Shown: positions 1-8,724, numbered from the stretch's first letter. The stretch: DNA of 58,098 nt from AG-12 sp027319585 (GCA_027319585.1 DAHVMY010000005.1:1-58098); one strand, 5' to 3'. Notes: generated by a model from the sequence alone, not told the origin. Numbers and translations: made by a program.

Positions 1-2
1 TT

Positions 3-130
3 ACGGCCGCCGCCGTGGGTCGGTCGACGATTCCCTACGCGGTCAACCAGGCATTCTATGCGCAGAGTTTCTTCGCCCCGGTGCACCTGCTCGTGCTGCT
101 GGCCTGGCTCTTGCTGCTGCTGGCCGAGGC
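3..130 (+). other. Possible 3' end of a membrane-protein gene in frame 3
   Basis: Frame 3 is open from the left edge and reads like the end of a polytopic membrane protein: a polar stretch with a YAVNQAFYAQSFF-like segment, then a run of Leu/Val/Ala around 85-125. After about 130 it turns into low-quality Arg/Pro/His-rich shadow sequence. It may be the truncated tail of a transporter gene joined to the Lrp-type domain. This is weakly supported. Confidence 0.2.
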
Positions 131-345
131 TGGCCGCCTGCCCCGGGGTCAAGGAGGTGTACACCACCACCGGGGATGTGGACTTCATCGCCAAGGTGGC
201 GCTGTCCGACCTCGAGGAGCTGGCTCAGCTCGTGCAGGAACACCTCGCCAAGATCGACGGCCTTGTGTCCACCAGGACCCACCTGGCGATGCGTCGCTAC
301 AACCCGGAGGAGATCTCCGCCGCCTTCGACCTCGGCGTCGACTGA
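58..345 (+). CDS. Lrp/AsnC ligand-binding (RAM) domain protein, N-terminus unclear
   Basis: The last 65 or so residues, from PGVKEVYTTTGD onward, match the small stand-alone Lrp/AsnC effector domain, with the TGD.DF segment and the downstream helix. This family normally binds amino acids and assembles into a ring. A DNA-binding HTH is not present. The first ~30 codons are Cys/Trp/Pro/Arg-rich and do not resemble the expected first beta strand. The frame is open to the window edge, so the start is not defined. Another frame over the same bases reads as a hydrophobic helix, so a frameshift, deletion or assembly join near 100-135 is possible. The identity of the C-terminal half is fairly firm; the ORF boundaries are not. 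It converges on the VIT gene 21 nt downstream. Confidence 0.55.
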   Translation: MRRVSSPRCTCSCCWPGSCCCWPRLAACPGVKEVYTTTGDVDFIAKVALSDLEELAQLVQEHLAKIDGLVSTRTHLAMRRYNPEEISAAFDLGVD

Positions 346-366
346 GCGCTTGCCCCTCTCGGTCTC

Positions 367-1074
367 TCACAGGCCGGCCGTACCGATCAGGTGGCCTATC
401 AACGCCGTCACCGCCATCGCCGCACCACCCCCGAGGAGCACCCTCAGCGCCCCGCGGCGCCAGTCGGCGCCTCCGCCCAGCGCTCCCAGCGATCCCAGCA
501 CCGCCAGAGCGATCAGGGCGATCGCGACCAGCGCGATCACGCGGCCGGCCGCGGGGGCGACCAGGGTGGCCAGGATGGGCAGCACCGCACCGCCCGAGAA
601 TGCGGCCGCCGACGACGCCGCTGCCTGCACCGGACGGGCCCGGCCCTGCTCGGTTATCCCCAGCTCGTCTCGGGCGTGCGCGCCCAGGGCATCTCGGCGC
701 ATCAGCTGGAGCGCCACCTGGCGCGCCAGCTTGGGCTCCACGCCCCGGCTCACATATATGGCCGCCAACTCCGTCAGCTCTCCCTCGGGGTCGTCGCGCA
801 ACTCCTTGCGCTCACGCGAGAGGTCCGCACGTTCGGAATCACGCTGGCTGGAAACCGATACGTACTCCCCGGCCGCCATCGACATCGCGCCGGCCGCCAT
901 CCCGGCGATGCCGGCCAGAAGCACCTGATGCACGGACGAATTCGCGGTCGCCACGCCGAGCATGAGGCTCGCGGTGGAGACGATCCCGTCATCGGCCCCA
1001 AGCACCGCGGCCCGCAGCCAGCCGGTGCTTCCAGACCGGGGCTCTTGCCTGGGAACAGCCGGCGAGGAGCTCAC
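367..1074 (-). CDS. VIT1/CCC1-family Fe2+/Mn2+ transporter
   Basis: A 235-residue integral membrane protein of the VIT family, which moves Fe(II) or Mn(II) across membranes. An N-terminal LRAAVLGADDGIVSTASL segment is the VIT signature at TM1. It is followed by GMAAGAMSMAAGEYVSV in TM2, a charged cytosolic region of about 60 residues (SERADLSRERKEL...) corresponding to the metal-binding helical insert, and three C-terminal hydrophobic segments. Length and order match bacterial VIT proteins. The start is GTG at 1074; no good ribosome binding site is visible. It is transcribed in the same direction as the genes upstream to 8.7 kb but is separated by 55 nt from the sugar-nucleotide enzyme. Confidence 0.9.
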   Translation of the reverse strand: MSSSPAVPRQEPRSGSTGWLRAAVLGADDGIVSTASLMLGVATANSSVHQVLLAGIAGMAAGAMSMAAGEYVSVSSQRDSERADLSRERKELRDDPEGELTELAAIYVSRGVEPKLARQVALQLMRRDALGAHARDELGITEQGRARPVQAAASSAAAFSGGAVLPILATLVAPAAGRVIALVAIALIALAVLGSLGALGGGADWRRGALRVLLGGGAAMAVTALIGHLIGTAGL

Positions 1075-1129
1075 CGGCGCGCTGCCGATCGACCAGAGGC
1101 GGCGTAACCGGGCCGGGACACGCGCTCGC

Positions 1130-3637
1130 CTAGCCCACCGCGCTCTGCACCGTGCCCTGCACCTCCTCCACGTACCGGTGCAGGCGCTCGGTCATCTCGC
1201 CCACCTCGGCCCCCGAGGCGATCACCCGGTACCGGGGCGTGTCGGCGTCCGGGAGCACGAGCACATACCCCGATTCATAGAGAAGCTTGAGACCATCGGT
1301 GAGATCAACCCGCTCGTGGCGGTGAGCCTCGGCCAGCCGGCGCATGACCTCGCCCTTGACCTCCCAGGGACACGGAACGGCGACCTCCTCGTGGAACCCC
1401 ATCGGTAGCTGGCGCCGAACCTCGGAGAGGGAGGTGTCGAGTTGAGCGCTCATCTGGATGGTCGCCAAGAGTGCGAACATGGCGTCGTAAGCGGCGAGGT
1501 GGTCGGGCCAGACGAACCCTCCCAGACCATCCGCGCCCAAAACGGCCTGGCTGCGGGCGGCCGCCCGCACCACTGAGGCCAGATCCGCGCGGCAGTGGAT
1601 CAGCCTGCCGCCGGCCTCCTCAACGATCTGCTCCAGTTGCCAGCACGCCGACACCGGGGCCACGATCGCGGCCTCCGGGCGGGTGCGCAGCGCCATCCAC
1701 GCCATGAGGCAGATCGCCTCCTGATGCGCGAAGATCTGGCCGGCGTCGTCGATCAGAAAGAGCCGCTGCCCCGGAGGGTCGACCCGAGCGCCGAAGTTGG
1801 CCCCGACCGTCTTGGTGATGCTGGCCGCCTGTTGCAGCTCCTCGTCGGGGTCGCGGGGGACCGGGGACGCGAAGGCCTCCTCCTCAAAACCGGAACGCAG
1901 GGAAACCGTCTGGATCTGGGCCTCATGGAGCAGATGCGGCAGCGCCACCGACGAGCTCCCGAAGCCGAAGTCGATGAGCAACCGTGGGTGGACGGCCCGC
2001 ACCTTCTCGAGGTCCAGCGCAGCCAGGGTGTCCGCCTGGTAGGCGGAAAGCACCGCCTCCGGATACCCGATCTCCTGAATCTCGCGCGGCACAACCCGCC
2101 GGAAGTCCTCCCGGAAGAAGGTGTTCTCCAACTTGCGCTCCTGGCGCCGGTCCAGGGCCATCCCCTGGCCGTCCAGGACCTCGATGTCGGCGGACCGGTT
2201 GTCGACCGGAGAGGCGACGATGTGGACCGCGCCGGCAGCGGCTGACCCCCTGGTGAAGTGGCAGGTGACCGGCACGGGCAGCTCGCTGAGGTCCATCACC
2301 CTGGCTCCGGCCGAGAGCATGCCCGAGATCATGGCGCGCTTGATCATCCGGGAACCCGGGCTCCGGTCCCGGCAGATCGCGAGCTGGGATCCCCGAGGGT
2401 GGGTGGCGGCCCAGGCGGCCCCCAGACGCGCACACCACTCCGGAGTCAGCTGCACGTTGATCAGCCCGGTGAGCCCGGCGGAGCCGAACAGGGCCGACCG
2501 CCAGGTGCCCGCCCATATCACCGACTCGTGGACCAGCGACCCCGGCTCGATCTCCTTGCCCGGCCAGATGCGCACCCCCTGCTCCACCACCGCTCCCGCG
2601 CCGATGGTGCAGTCGTCACCGATCACGCTGCCGTCGTCCAGGAGGACCTCTGGCTTGATGGTGGCAGCGCTGCAGACCACCGCCTGGCGCAGACGGCTGC
2701 GCTCACCGAGATAGACCTGCGGCCAGATCACCGAGTTGCTGAGCTTGGCGCCCTGGTCGACCACCGCGAAGCGGTCCAAAACGACCGGGCCATTGAGGAA
2801 GACGTCCTCGCCCACCACGCAGTCGCGGCCGATGAAGGCCGGCCCGACGATCTCGGCTGAGGCCGCGATCTCCGCCCCCTCGCTGACCCACTGGGAGTCG
2901 CCGACCCGCCGGCCGGAGATCTCGCACTGGACCCGGCCCTCCAGGGCGTCCCAGTTGGCCTGGAGGTAGCTCTGGATGCTGCCGATGTCGCACCAGTAGC
3001 CGCGGCCCACCACCGCCCACACGGAGTCCTGGCGGCGGAGCATCTCGGGAAAGACATCGGAGGACCAGTCGCACGGTTGGTCCTCGGGTATGTAGCTCAG
3101 AACCTCGGGATCGATCACATAGATCCCGGTGTTCACCTGGTCGCTGAAGACCTCACCCCAAGAGGGCTTCTCCAGGAAGCGGTCGATGCGCCCCTCGGGC
3201 GACGTCACCACCACGCCGTACTCCAGGGGGTTGGCCACCTTGGAGAGGACGATCGTCGCCCGTGACGCCCGGTCGCGGTGGAACGCGATCGCCTGGCTTA
3301 GGTCGATGTCGGTCAGGGCGTCCCCGCTTATCACCAGAAAGGTGCTGTCCAGCAAAGCCGCGGCATTCTTGACGCTCCCCGCGGTCCCCAGCGGGCGGTC
3401 CTCCACCGCGTACTCCAGCTGCATCCCCAGCTCCTGACCGTCCCCGAAGTAGTTGCGGATCGAGGCCCCCAGGTACTGGAGGGTGATGACCACCTCGGTG
3501 ATCCCGTGCCGGCGCAGCAGCCGCAGGACGTGCTCAAGGCAGGGCCGCCCCACCACCGGCACCAGCGGCTTCGGCCTCCGGCTGGTGAGCGGCCTAAGTC
3601 GGCTGCCCTCGCCTCCAGCCATCACGACCGCCTTCAA
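1130..3637 (-). CDS. Sugar-phosphate nucleotidyltransferase / phosphomannomutase-like fusion
   Basis: An 835-residue three-domain protein. Residues 1-~235 are an NTP-transferase with MAGGEGSRLRPLT at the N-terminus, ISGDALTD for metal and nucleotide binding, and FLEKP. It should make an NDP-sugar such as GDP-mannose or dTDP/UDP-glucose from the sugar-1-phosphate. Residues ~250-375 are a left-handed beta-helix with hexapeptide repeats. Residues ~385-830 have the phosphohexomutase fold, but the catalytic loops are altered: the expected TASHNP is VASPVD (about residue 474), the metal loop DGDGDR reads DPPGQR, and the GGE.SGH sugar loop reads ADGLGGF. Mutase activity is therefore doubtful. The start is TTG at 3637 with AGGAGG at 3644-3649. 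Long Actinobacteria/Chloroflexota homologues share this architecture. Confidence 0.9.
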   Translation of the reverse strand: MKAVVMAGGEGSRLRPLTSRRPKPLVPVVGRPCLEHVLRLLRRHGITEVVITLQYLGASIRNYFGDGQELGMQLEYAVEDRPLGTAGSVKNAAALLDSTFLVISGDALTDIDLSQAIAFHRDRASRATIVLSKVANPLEYGVVVTSPEGRIDRFLEKPSWGEVFSDQVNTGIYVIDPEVLSYIPEDQPCDWSSDVFPEMLRRQDSVWAVVGRGYWCDIGSIQSYLQANWDALEGRVQCEISGRRVGDSQWVSEGAEIAASAEIVGPAFIGRDCVVGEDVFLNGPVVLDRFAVVDQGAKLSNSVIWPQVYLGERSRLRQAVVCSAATIKPEVLLDDGSVIGDDCTIGAGAVVEQGVRIWPGKEIEPGSLVHESVIWAGTWRSALFGSAGLTGLINVQLTPEWCARLGAAWAATHPRGSQLAICRDRSPGSRMIKRAMISGMLSAGARVMDLSELPVPVTCHFTRGSAAAGAVHIVASPVDNRSADIEVLDGQGMALDRRQERKLENTFFREDFRRVVPREIQEIGYPEAVLSAYQADTLAALDLEKVRAVHPRLLIDFGFGSSSVALPHLLHEAQIQTVSLRSGFEEEAFASPVPRDPDEELQQAASITKTVGANFGARVDPPGQRLFLIDDAGQIFAHQEAICLMAWMALRTRPEAAIVAPVSACWQLEQIVEEAGGRLIHCRADLASVVRAAARSQAVLGADGLGGFVWPDHLAAYDAMFALLATIQMSAQLDTSLSEVRRQLPMGFHEEVAVPCPWEVKGEVMRRLAEAHRHERVDLTDGLKLLYESGYVLVLPDADTPRYRVIASGAEVGEMTERLHRYVEEVQGTVQSAVG

Positions 3638-3643
3638 CGTCGA

Positions 3644-3649
3644 CCTCCT
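3644..3649 (-). promoter_or_regulatory. Ribosome binding site of the TTG-started nucleotidyltransferase
   Basis: Perfect AGGAGG six nucleotides before TTG at 3637. It decides the start, because the family-specific MKAVVMAGG N-terminus begins exactly at that TTG. Confidence 0.8.
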
Positions 3650-3695
3650 GGGTTCACCGCGATCCTGACGTCGACCAGCCCGCCGATAGCAGAGA

Positions 3696-4808
3696 TCATA
3701 CGGACAGCTGCCGACCCCGGCGGCGCCGTTCCCACCACCACATGGCCAAGATCACGGCCATCGACGCCCCCACGGTGACCGCTGCGGTACCCACGACCTC
3801 AGCCGTCTGGCTGGCGCCCGCATAGACCGGGGGACCCGGGAGGGTCTGGAGCCGGTGCAGGAACAACCCGCGCGGCCCCGCCGCCGCGACCAGCCCGGAT
3901 GGGTGGGTGGCGTAGAGCGGCCCCAGGGCGGCCAGGGCGACGACCTTCCCGTCCGCGGTCGCCGGAGCGGCGCGGTACCACGTGAAGCCCGCGTCCGGGG
4001 TGAGCAGCGTCCCGAACCCGGAGGTGGCGACATAGGCGGCGTCGGGTCCCACGCCCAGGAGCGCGTTGAGCCGGGGCACGCCGGCCACCCCGCCGTATGG
4101 CAGGAGCTGGAAGACCGGGGTCCAACCGGTTCGGTAGTGGGCGTAGATCATCCCCGCCTGATCGCCGGCCAGGAGGATTCCGTCACCCATCTCCGCCAGG
4201 ACGGGCCGGTCGCCGAGGTGAGGAGCGCCACGGCTGGAACGGATCCGTCCGCTGGCGTTGACCAGCTCGATGCCCAGTCTGGTCGCGATCACAAAGGGTT
4301 GCCCGGGCACAACCGGCGGCGCGACCGCGGTGACAGGATTCCCAGGAGCTGACCCCGCGACCCTGTGGAGGGCTGACCGCAATCCCCCCAGGTACAACCC
4401 TGCGGTGGTCGCCGCCAGCGCCAAGGGCTGGGATCCCGAACTGATGGCCAGCCCCCTGGGCTCTCCTGGGAGCCGCTGGAGGAGACGGGCGAGACCTGGA
4501 AGCCGAAGCCGGTAGAGAGCCCCGTCGGTGTTCAGCGCCAAGCCCTGGGATCCGGCGGCCGCCACGAACTTCGCCCCCTGCGGACTGCCGCCTCCAACCA
4601 GCTTGCCGCTTAGGGCGTCCAGCCAGTAGGCGCGGCCCGCCATGATCACCAAGGTCGTCGACTCCGAGTTGGATGCGATGGCTTGGAGAGCGCGCTGGGG
4701 CCCGGGCGCCCTGGTCCACCAGGCCGTGGCCGCACTGACCGGGCTCAGCGACCCCGTCGCGATGGCGGCGGCCAACACGGTCAATCCGGCGCCTTGGCCC
4801 AATCTCAC
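3696..4808 (-). CDS. Exported or membrane-anchored beta-propeller-like protein
   Basis: A 370-residue protein with an N-terminal hydrophobic segment (residues ~5-27, ending in an Ala-rich SPVSAATA site) that looks like a signal peptide. A long body of alternating Gly/Ala/Leu-rich beta-strand blades follows (LVIMAGRAYWLDALSG, GLALNTDGALYRL, AYVATSGFGTLLTPDAGFTW). The D-G-FTW pattern recalls BNR/sortilin-type propellers. A C-terminal TM helix (~345-360) ends in WWWERRRRGR, a positive stop-transfer. The body is probably extracytoplasmic with the tail inside. I do not recognise a specific family. The start is GTG at 4808, only 3 nt after the CPBP gene ends, so the two are probably co-transcribed. 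Confidence 0.7.
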   Translation of the reverse strand: MRLGQGAGLTVLAAAIATGSLSPVSAATAWWTRAPGPQRALQAIASNSESTTLVIMAGRAYWLDALSGKLVGGGSPQGAKFVAAAGSQGLALNTDGALYRLRLPGLARLLQRLPGEPRGLAISSGSQPLALAATTAGLYLGGLRSALHRVAGSAPGNPVTAVAPPVVPGQPFVIATRLGIELVNASGRIRSSRGAPHLGDRPVLAEMGDGILLAGDQAGMIYAHYRTGWTPVFQLLPYGGVAGVPRLNALLGVGPDAAYVATSGFGTLLTPDAGFTWYRAAPATADGKVVALAALGPLYATHPSGLVAAAGPRGLFLHRLQTLPGPPVYAGASQTAEVVGTAAVTVGASMAVILAMWWWERRRRGRQLSV

Positions 4809-4811
4809 CGA

Positions 4812-5714
4812 TCAGCCACCGTAGAGCCCGCTGACCACGACGGCCAGCACGTAGAAATCGGCGACGATGTGGACCAGCATCGCGGGCAGCAGGCTGCGAC
4901 TCCTCATCGACATCCAACCCCACAGCCAGCCGAGCGCGATGACGATGGGCACGAAGCTGAAGGCCGGCCCCTCGTACTGGATCGCCAGGTGGGCGATCCC
5001 GAAGATGAGTCCCTGGGTTATCACCGCCGCCGCCGGGCTCTGCTGGCGTTCCAAAGCCGACATCAAGACTCCCCGGAACTGGATCTCCTGGGCGATCGCG
5101 CTGGCGGCGTTGGCTATCCCCAAGAAGACCGCTGCGGAGCCGCTGAGCGCGAGCAGCGGGACTCCCTCCCGCCCCAGCAGGGGAGCCGGGAGCGCGAACC
5201 CGATCAGCAGAAAAAGCAGGGTGCCCACGATGCCGAAGGCCGCCATGAGAAGGGTGGGCCGGACCCACAGCCGCAAGTTGGGCCGGGGTCGGGGCGTGAG
5301 GTAGTGAAACCCCACCGCCATTCCCAGGGCCAGCAGCAGTTCGGCAACCCCGGCCGCGGCATTGCGGGTCAGCCCGTCAGGCACTCCCAGGATGGCGGGC
5401 GCCGGCCCCGAGTAGCTGGTGAGCCAGAGCCAGACCGAGAAGGGAAGCGCCAGGGTCAGGAAGGCGAACGCCAGGGGGGCACTGCGCCGCAGCGGGCGCC
5501 AGAGCAGGGTGACCGCGGTCACGGCGGAGAAATAGCCGCTGAGACGCCAGCCATCGGGATCTACTCCCTGAGGGTCACCGAACACTCGCGGCAACAGCAG
5601 GACGACCGCCGCTCCCGCGAGGATGAACACCAGCTCGCCGCCCCCGGGACCGACGCCCTGAACCGAGGGGGCGGGCCGCCGGAGCCAGCCACGCACGGCG
5701 GGATCGGCAGCCAC
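4812..5714 (-). CDS. CPBP-family intramembrane metalloprotease (Rce1/ABI type)
   Basis: A 300-residue polytopic protein with about eight hydrophobic segments. The three CPBP motifs appear in order in the C-terminal half: QEIQFRG (family form EExxFRG), FGIAHL (FxxxH) and HIVADF (HxxxD/N). The first glutamate of the EE pair is Gln here, which may reduce catalysis, since that Glu is normally the general base; the remaining ligands are intact. Family members cleave prenylated or hydrophobic peptides within the membrane or act as processing and immunity factors. The proposed start is GTG at 5714 with a GAGAGG stretch very close to it, so the start is uncertain. The gene lies 23 nt after the small membrane protein and 3 nt before the propeller-like gene. 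Confidence 0.85.
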   Translation of the reverse strand: MAADPAVRGWLRRPAPSVQGVGPGGGELVFILAGAAVVLLLPRVFGDPQGVDPDGWRLSGYFSAVTAVTLLWRPLRRSAPLAFAFLTLALPFSVWLWLTSYSGPAPAILGVPDGLTRNAAAGVAELLLALGMAVGFHYLTPRPRPNLRLWVRPTLLMAAFGIVGTLLFLLIGFALPAPLLGREGVPLLALSGSAAVFLGIANAASAIAQEIQFRGVLMSALERQQSPAAAVITQGLIFGIAHLAIQYEGPAFSFVPIVIALGWLWGWMSMRSRSLLPAMLVHIVADFYVLAVVVSGLYGG

Positions 5715-5737
5715 CTCTCAGCAGGCGGTCGCTGGGA

Positions 5738-6337
5738 TCAGGGTTGGGGTTGCTCCTGGGGCTCTGCGGTGGCTGGCTGGCTGCCGTTGGTCCCTGGTTG
5801 CGCCGGCGGCTGGTAGTCCCCGAGGGGCATGTCGAGGTCCTCCCCGCGCAGCCGGTCCACCAGGTCATAGACCTTGTCCTGGACCGTGCCGGAGAAGAGG
5901 AAGGCCGCCCCGGCGCTGGCGAGGATCCCGGCGGCCAGCCACTTCCTGGAGATCCTTCTGCGATGGGCCTTCGGCGGCTTGATCCCGGTCTTGGCCAGCG
6001 AGCTCTGGACCTTGCGGCGGGTGTCCGGCGGCAGGGACTTGGTCGCCTCGTATGCGGCCTGGACCACCTTCTCAGCGAGGTCGGCCGAGCGCCCCCGAGC
6101 CTGCTCGACGGCCTCCGCGGCTCGCCGCTGGGCGGTGTCGGCGACCGGCTGCACCTGGGAGGCGATCCGGCCAGTGAACTCGGGCAGCTGGTGGGCAGCT
6201 GCCACCATCGCCGGGGTGACCGCCGCGCCCGCCGACTTCACGCCGGTCCCCAGGACCTCGACCACGGCTCCGGCCGCGTCGGAGGCGGTGGATCCGAGCC
6301 TCTCCATAGGCCGCTGCTGCTTGCGTGAGAACCTCAT
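5738..6337 (-). CDS. Hypothetical Ala-rich protein with one TM helix
   Basis: A 199-residue protein of unknown function. Residues 1-~110 are Ala/Val/Gln/Glu-rich and likely helical, possibly amphipathic, resembling apolipoprotein or late-embryogenesis style repeats. A basic stretch (KPPKAHRRRISRKW, ~122-135) precedes a TM helix (~136-152, LAAGILASAGAAFLFSG). An acidic segment and a Pro/Gln-rich tail end the protein. The basic flank suggests the N-terminal part is cytoplasmic. The start ATG at 6337 has AGGAGG just upstream. It lies first in a possible operon with the CPBP protease and the propeller-like gene. Confidence 0.7.
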   Translation of the reverse strand: MRFSRKQQRPMERLGSTASDAAGAVVEVLGTGVKSAGAAVTPAMVAAAHQLPEFTGRIASQVQPVADTAQRRAAEAVEQARGRSADLAEKVVQAAYEATKSLPPDTRRKVQSSLAKTGIKPPKAHRRRISRKWLAAGILASAGAAFLFSGTVQDKVYDLVDRLRGEDLDMPLGDYQPPAQPGTNGSQPATAEPQEQPQP

Positions 6338-6410
6338 GGCGGCTCCTCCTATGTCTTACCTGTATGTCGAGTGTAGTCCAGGCGCGGGCTGGAAACATCG
6401 GGGAAGCGCA

Positions 6411-7247
6411 TCAAGGCTCACTCCTGCGACCAGAGCCAGCGACGACCGGGGGGAAGTGCTCCAGCGGGCCATGTCCGGATCCCAGCCCGGGCGCATGACG
6501 GATGGCGGTGGCGACGTACGCCTTGGCCTGGCGCACGGCCGGCTCGAGGCCGTCGCCCAGCGCCAGGCGAGCCGCGATCGCGGCCGAGAAGGTACAGCCG
6601 GTCCCATGGGTGTGGACCGAGTCGATGCGCTCGCCCGGGAGGCGCACCAGCCCTTGATCGGAGACGAGCACGTCAGTCGGCGGCCCCGGGGCATGACCGC
6701 CTTTGACCACCACCGCGGACGCGCCCATCTGCAGGATCGCCTGCCCGGCGGCGATGGCCTCCTCCTCCGACTCGACCCTCCGGCCGGTCAGAGCCGCGGC
6801 CTCGGGCCAGTTGGGGGTGACCACCTGCGCCATCGGGATCAGCTGCTCGCGCATGATCGCCACCGCGTCCGGTTCCAGGAGGGTGGCCCCGCTCTTGGCC
6901 ACCATGACCGGGTCCACCACCAGCGGCCCCCAGGAGCGCTGGCGCAGTTGCTGGCAGACGGTGGCGATGTGGGGCGCAGAGAAGAGCATGCCGGTCTTGA
7001 CGGCCCGTGGACGCAGGTCTTGGTCCAGCGCCTCAAACTGGGCGATCAGGAACTCCTGGGGCAGCCCGTGAACCGCCAGCACCCCCAGGGTGTTCTGAGC
7101 CGTGAGGGCGACCGCGACGCTCACCCCGTACACCCCGCAGGCGGCAAAGCTCTTGAGATCGGCCTGGATCCCGGCCCCACCGCCGCTGTCGGTGCCGGCC
7201 ACGGTGGCCGCGATCGTGGTGCGGGGGAAGTCGGTGGCCGGCATCAT
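6411..7247 (-). CDS. thiD: Hydroxymethylpyrimidine/phosphomethylpyrimidine kinase
   Basis: A 278-residue PfkB/ribokinase-like kinase that phosphorylates HMP and then HMP-P for thiamin synthesis. It shows the family N-terminus TVAGTDSGGGAGIQADLK, the VVDPVMVAKSGATLL segment, VTPNWPEAAAL, VVKGGH and the C-terminal anion-hole motif THGTGCTFSAA with the catalytic Asp replaced or shifted as is common in ThiD (GTGC). The start is ATG at 7247, overlapping the upstream permease stop as ATGA, so it is translationally coupled to that gene and lies under its TPP riboswitch. A much longer open frame upstream is antisense-quality sequence and was not used. A second in-frame ATG at 7244 is equally possible. 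Confidence 0.93.
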   Translation of the reverse strand: MMPATDFPRTTIAATVAGTDSGGGAGIQADLKSFAACGVYGVSVAVALTAQNTLGVLAVHGLPQEFLIAQFEALDQDLRPRAVKTGMLFSAPHIATVCQQLRQRSWGPLVVDPVMVAKSGATLLEPDAVAIMREQLIPMAQVVTPNWPEAAALTGRRVESEEEAIAAGQAILQMGASAVVVKGGHAPGPPTDVLVSDQGLVRLPGERIDSVHTHGTGCTFSAAIAARLALGDGLEPAVRQAKAYVATAIRHAPGLGSGHGPLEHFPPVVAGSGRRSEP

Positions 7248-8719
7248 CGGTAGGCGACCCGGGGAGTCTGCACGCGCCCAGCTTCCAGCCGGTGCAGCAG
7301 CACGTAGGCGAGGGCGGTCACCAGCAGCCCCACCAGGCCACTGATGTCCACGGGCTGGCCCAGGAACAGCCGCTGGGCCAGGGGTGAGACGAACCCCCAC
7401 TCCCCCGGCGGCGGGGGTTCGTTGAAGAAGAGGATCGTCGCCAGGGTCCCCACCCCGAACGCCGCCAGCGTTGGCCAACGGAATCCGCCCTGGAACCAGT
7501 AGCCGCGACGCGCGACCAGCTGACGCGGGTCCGGGCTGCGGGCGCTCCGATAGCTGTCGAGGATCACAACCATCGCCCAGGCTGGAAACCAGACGTAGGT
7601 GAGGGTGAGGAAGTTGACGTAGTTGCCCTGGAAGCCACTGCCGGCGAACAGCACCAGGCTGGCGATCAGGCTTCCGACCACCCCCACGACCGTCGCCGCC
7701 ACCCAGCGCCTGAGCCTGATCCCGATGGCCAGGGCGCACAGCGCGGCGGAGTAGACGTTGAGGTAGTTGGAGCTGAGCTCCGCCACCACGATGAAGGCGG
7801 CAAAGCAGTAGGCGAAGGCGAGCGGGACCGAGCTCACGATCAGGTTGGGCAGAAGCCGGCTGGGGTCCGCGGTCTGGATCGCCGCGCCCAGCAGTCCGCA
7901 GCCCACCAGGCTCGTCAGCGTACCCCCGCCACTCGCCATGGCGACTCGCCACGACGAGGAGTGGGCGGGTAGATACCGGGAGTAGTCGCCCGCGTAGGTG
8001 ACCCAGGAAACCACGAGGGCGAAGGTGAGGGTGAAGCCCAGGGCCATCGCGGCCAGATGGGGACCGAGGCTCAGCTGGCTCTGCCGCAAGAGATCCCAGT
8101 GGGGGAAGGTGAAGAGCGCCAGCGCCGCGCACACGATCAGGAAGGCAGGGACCTGGACGTGCTGGACGACCGAGATGGTGCGGTGCCCGTAAACCGCCAC
8201 CAGAAAGGAGACCAGTGCGATCCCCGCCAGCAGCAGACCCGCCATCAGGTCGGAGGAGCCGTGGAAGACGGGCAGCGCGCGAGTGGTGGTGACGGCAATG
8301 GCGCAGTCGTACGCGAACCAGCCGACCGCGATCACCATGGTGAGGAACCCGCCGACCACCGCCCCGCGGCGTCCGAAGACCATCCGGGACTGGACGATCT
8401 GGGGCGCCCCGCTGCGGACCCCCGTCACCGAGAGCAGGCCGAGCAGAGCAGCCCCGGCAAGGGCGCCGGCGATCAGGACCACCGCCGCGTCCCAGAAACC
8501 AAGTCCAGCCGCCGAAATCAGCAGCGCTCCCGCGTAGAGCGAGAAGAAATCGGCCAACGCCCCGCCCCAGATGAAGAACAGCTCCCGCGGCCGGCCGTGA
8601 CGGCTCTGCTCTGGAACCGGCTCCAGGCCCCTCAGCTCAACGCGCAGGAACTCGTCGTCATCGGCCGGAATCGACGCGTCCACCTCCCGGCGGTCACTCT
8701 CGATGGTCGTCTCTGTCAT
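7244..8719 (-). CDS. NCS1-family permease, probably HMP/thiamin-precursor transporter
   Basis: A 491-residue, 12-TM nucleobase:cation symporter-1 protein (cytosine/purine/uracil/thiamin/allantoin family). It begins with a soluble acidic N-terminus, then WGGALADFFSLYAGALL in TM1, SRMVFGRRGAVVGG in the loop after TM2, and a W-x-YAGDYSRYLP segment typical of the cytosine-permease branch. The TPP riboswitch immediately upstream and the 4-nt overlap with thiD point to uptake of hydroxymethylpyrimidine or a related thiamin precursor (CytX-like role). Substrate is inferred from context. Start ATG 8719 is chosen because AGGAGG lies at 8725-8730; an earlier in-frame GTG at 8740 lacks a ribosome site and would run into the expression platform. 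Confidence 0.9.
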   Translation of the reverse strand: MTETTIESDRREVDASIPADDDEFLRVELRGLEPVPEQSRHGRPRELFFIWGGALADFFSLYAGALLISAAGLGFWDAAVVLIAGALAGAALLGLLSVTGVRSGAPQIVQSRMVFGRRGAVVGGFLTMVIAVGWFAYDCAIAVTTTRALPVFHGSSDLMAGLLLAGIALVSFLVAVYGHRTISVVQHVQVPAFLIVCAALALFTFPHWDLLRQSQLSLGPHLAAMALGFTLTFALVVSWVTYAGDYSRYLPAHSSSWRVAMASGGGTLTSLVGCGLLGAAIQTADPSRLLPNLIVSSVPLAFAYCFAAFIVVAELSSNYLNVYSAALCALAIGIRLRRWVAATVVGVVGSLIASLVLFAGSGFQGNYVNFLTLTYVWFPAWAMVVILDSYRSARSPDPRQLVARRGYWFQGGFRWPTLAAFGVGTLATILFFNEPPPPGEWGFVSPLAQRLFLGQPVDISGLVGLLVTALAYVLLHRLEAGRVQTPRVAYR

Positions 8720-8724
8720 CACCA

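Noticed and set aside
7248..8132. Upstream extension of thiD
   Set aside because: Sequence over the NCS1 permease is Arg/Pro/Gly-rich shadow; thiD homology starts at ATG 7247 in the ATGA overlap.
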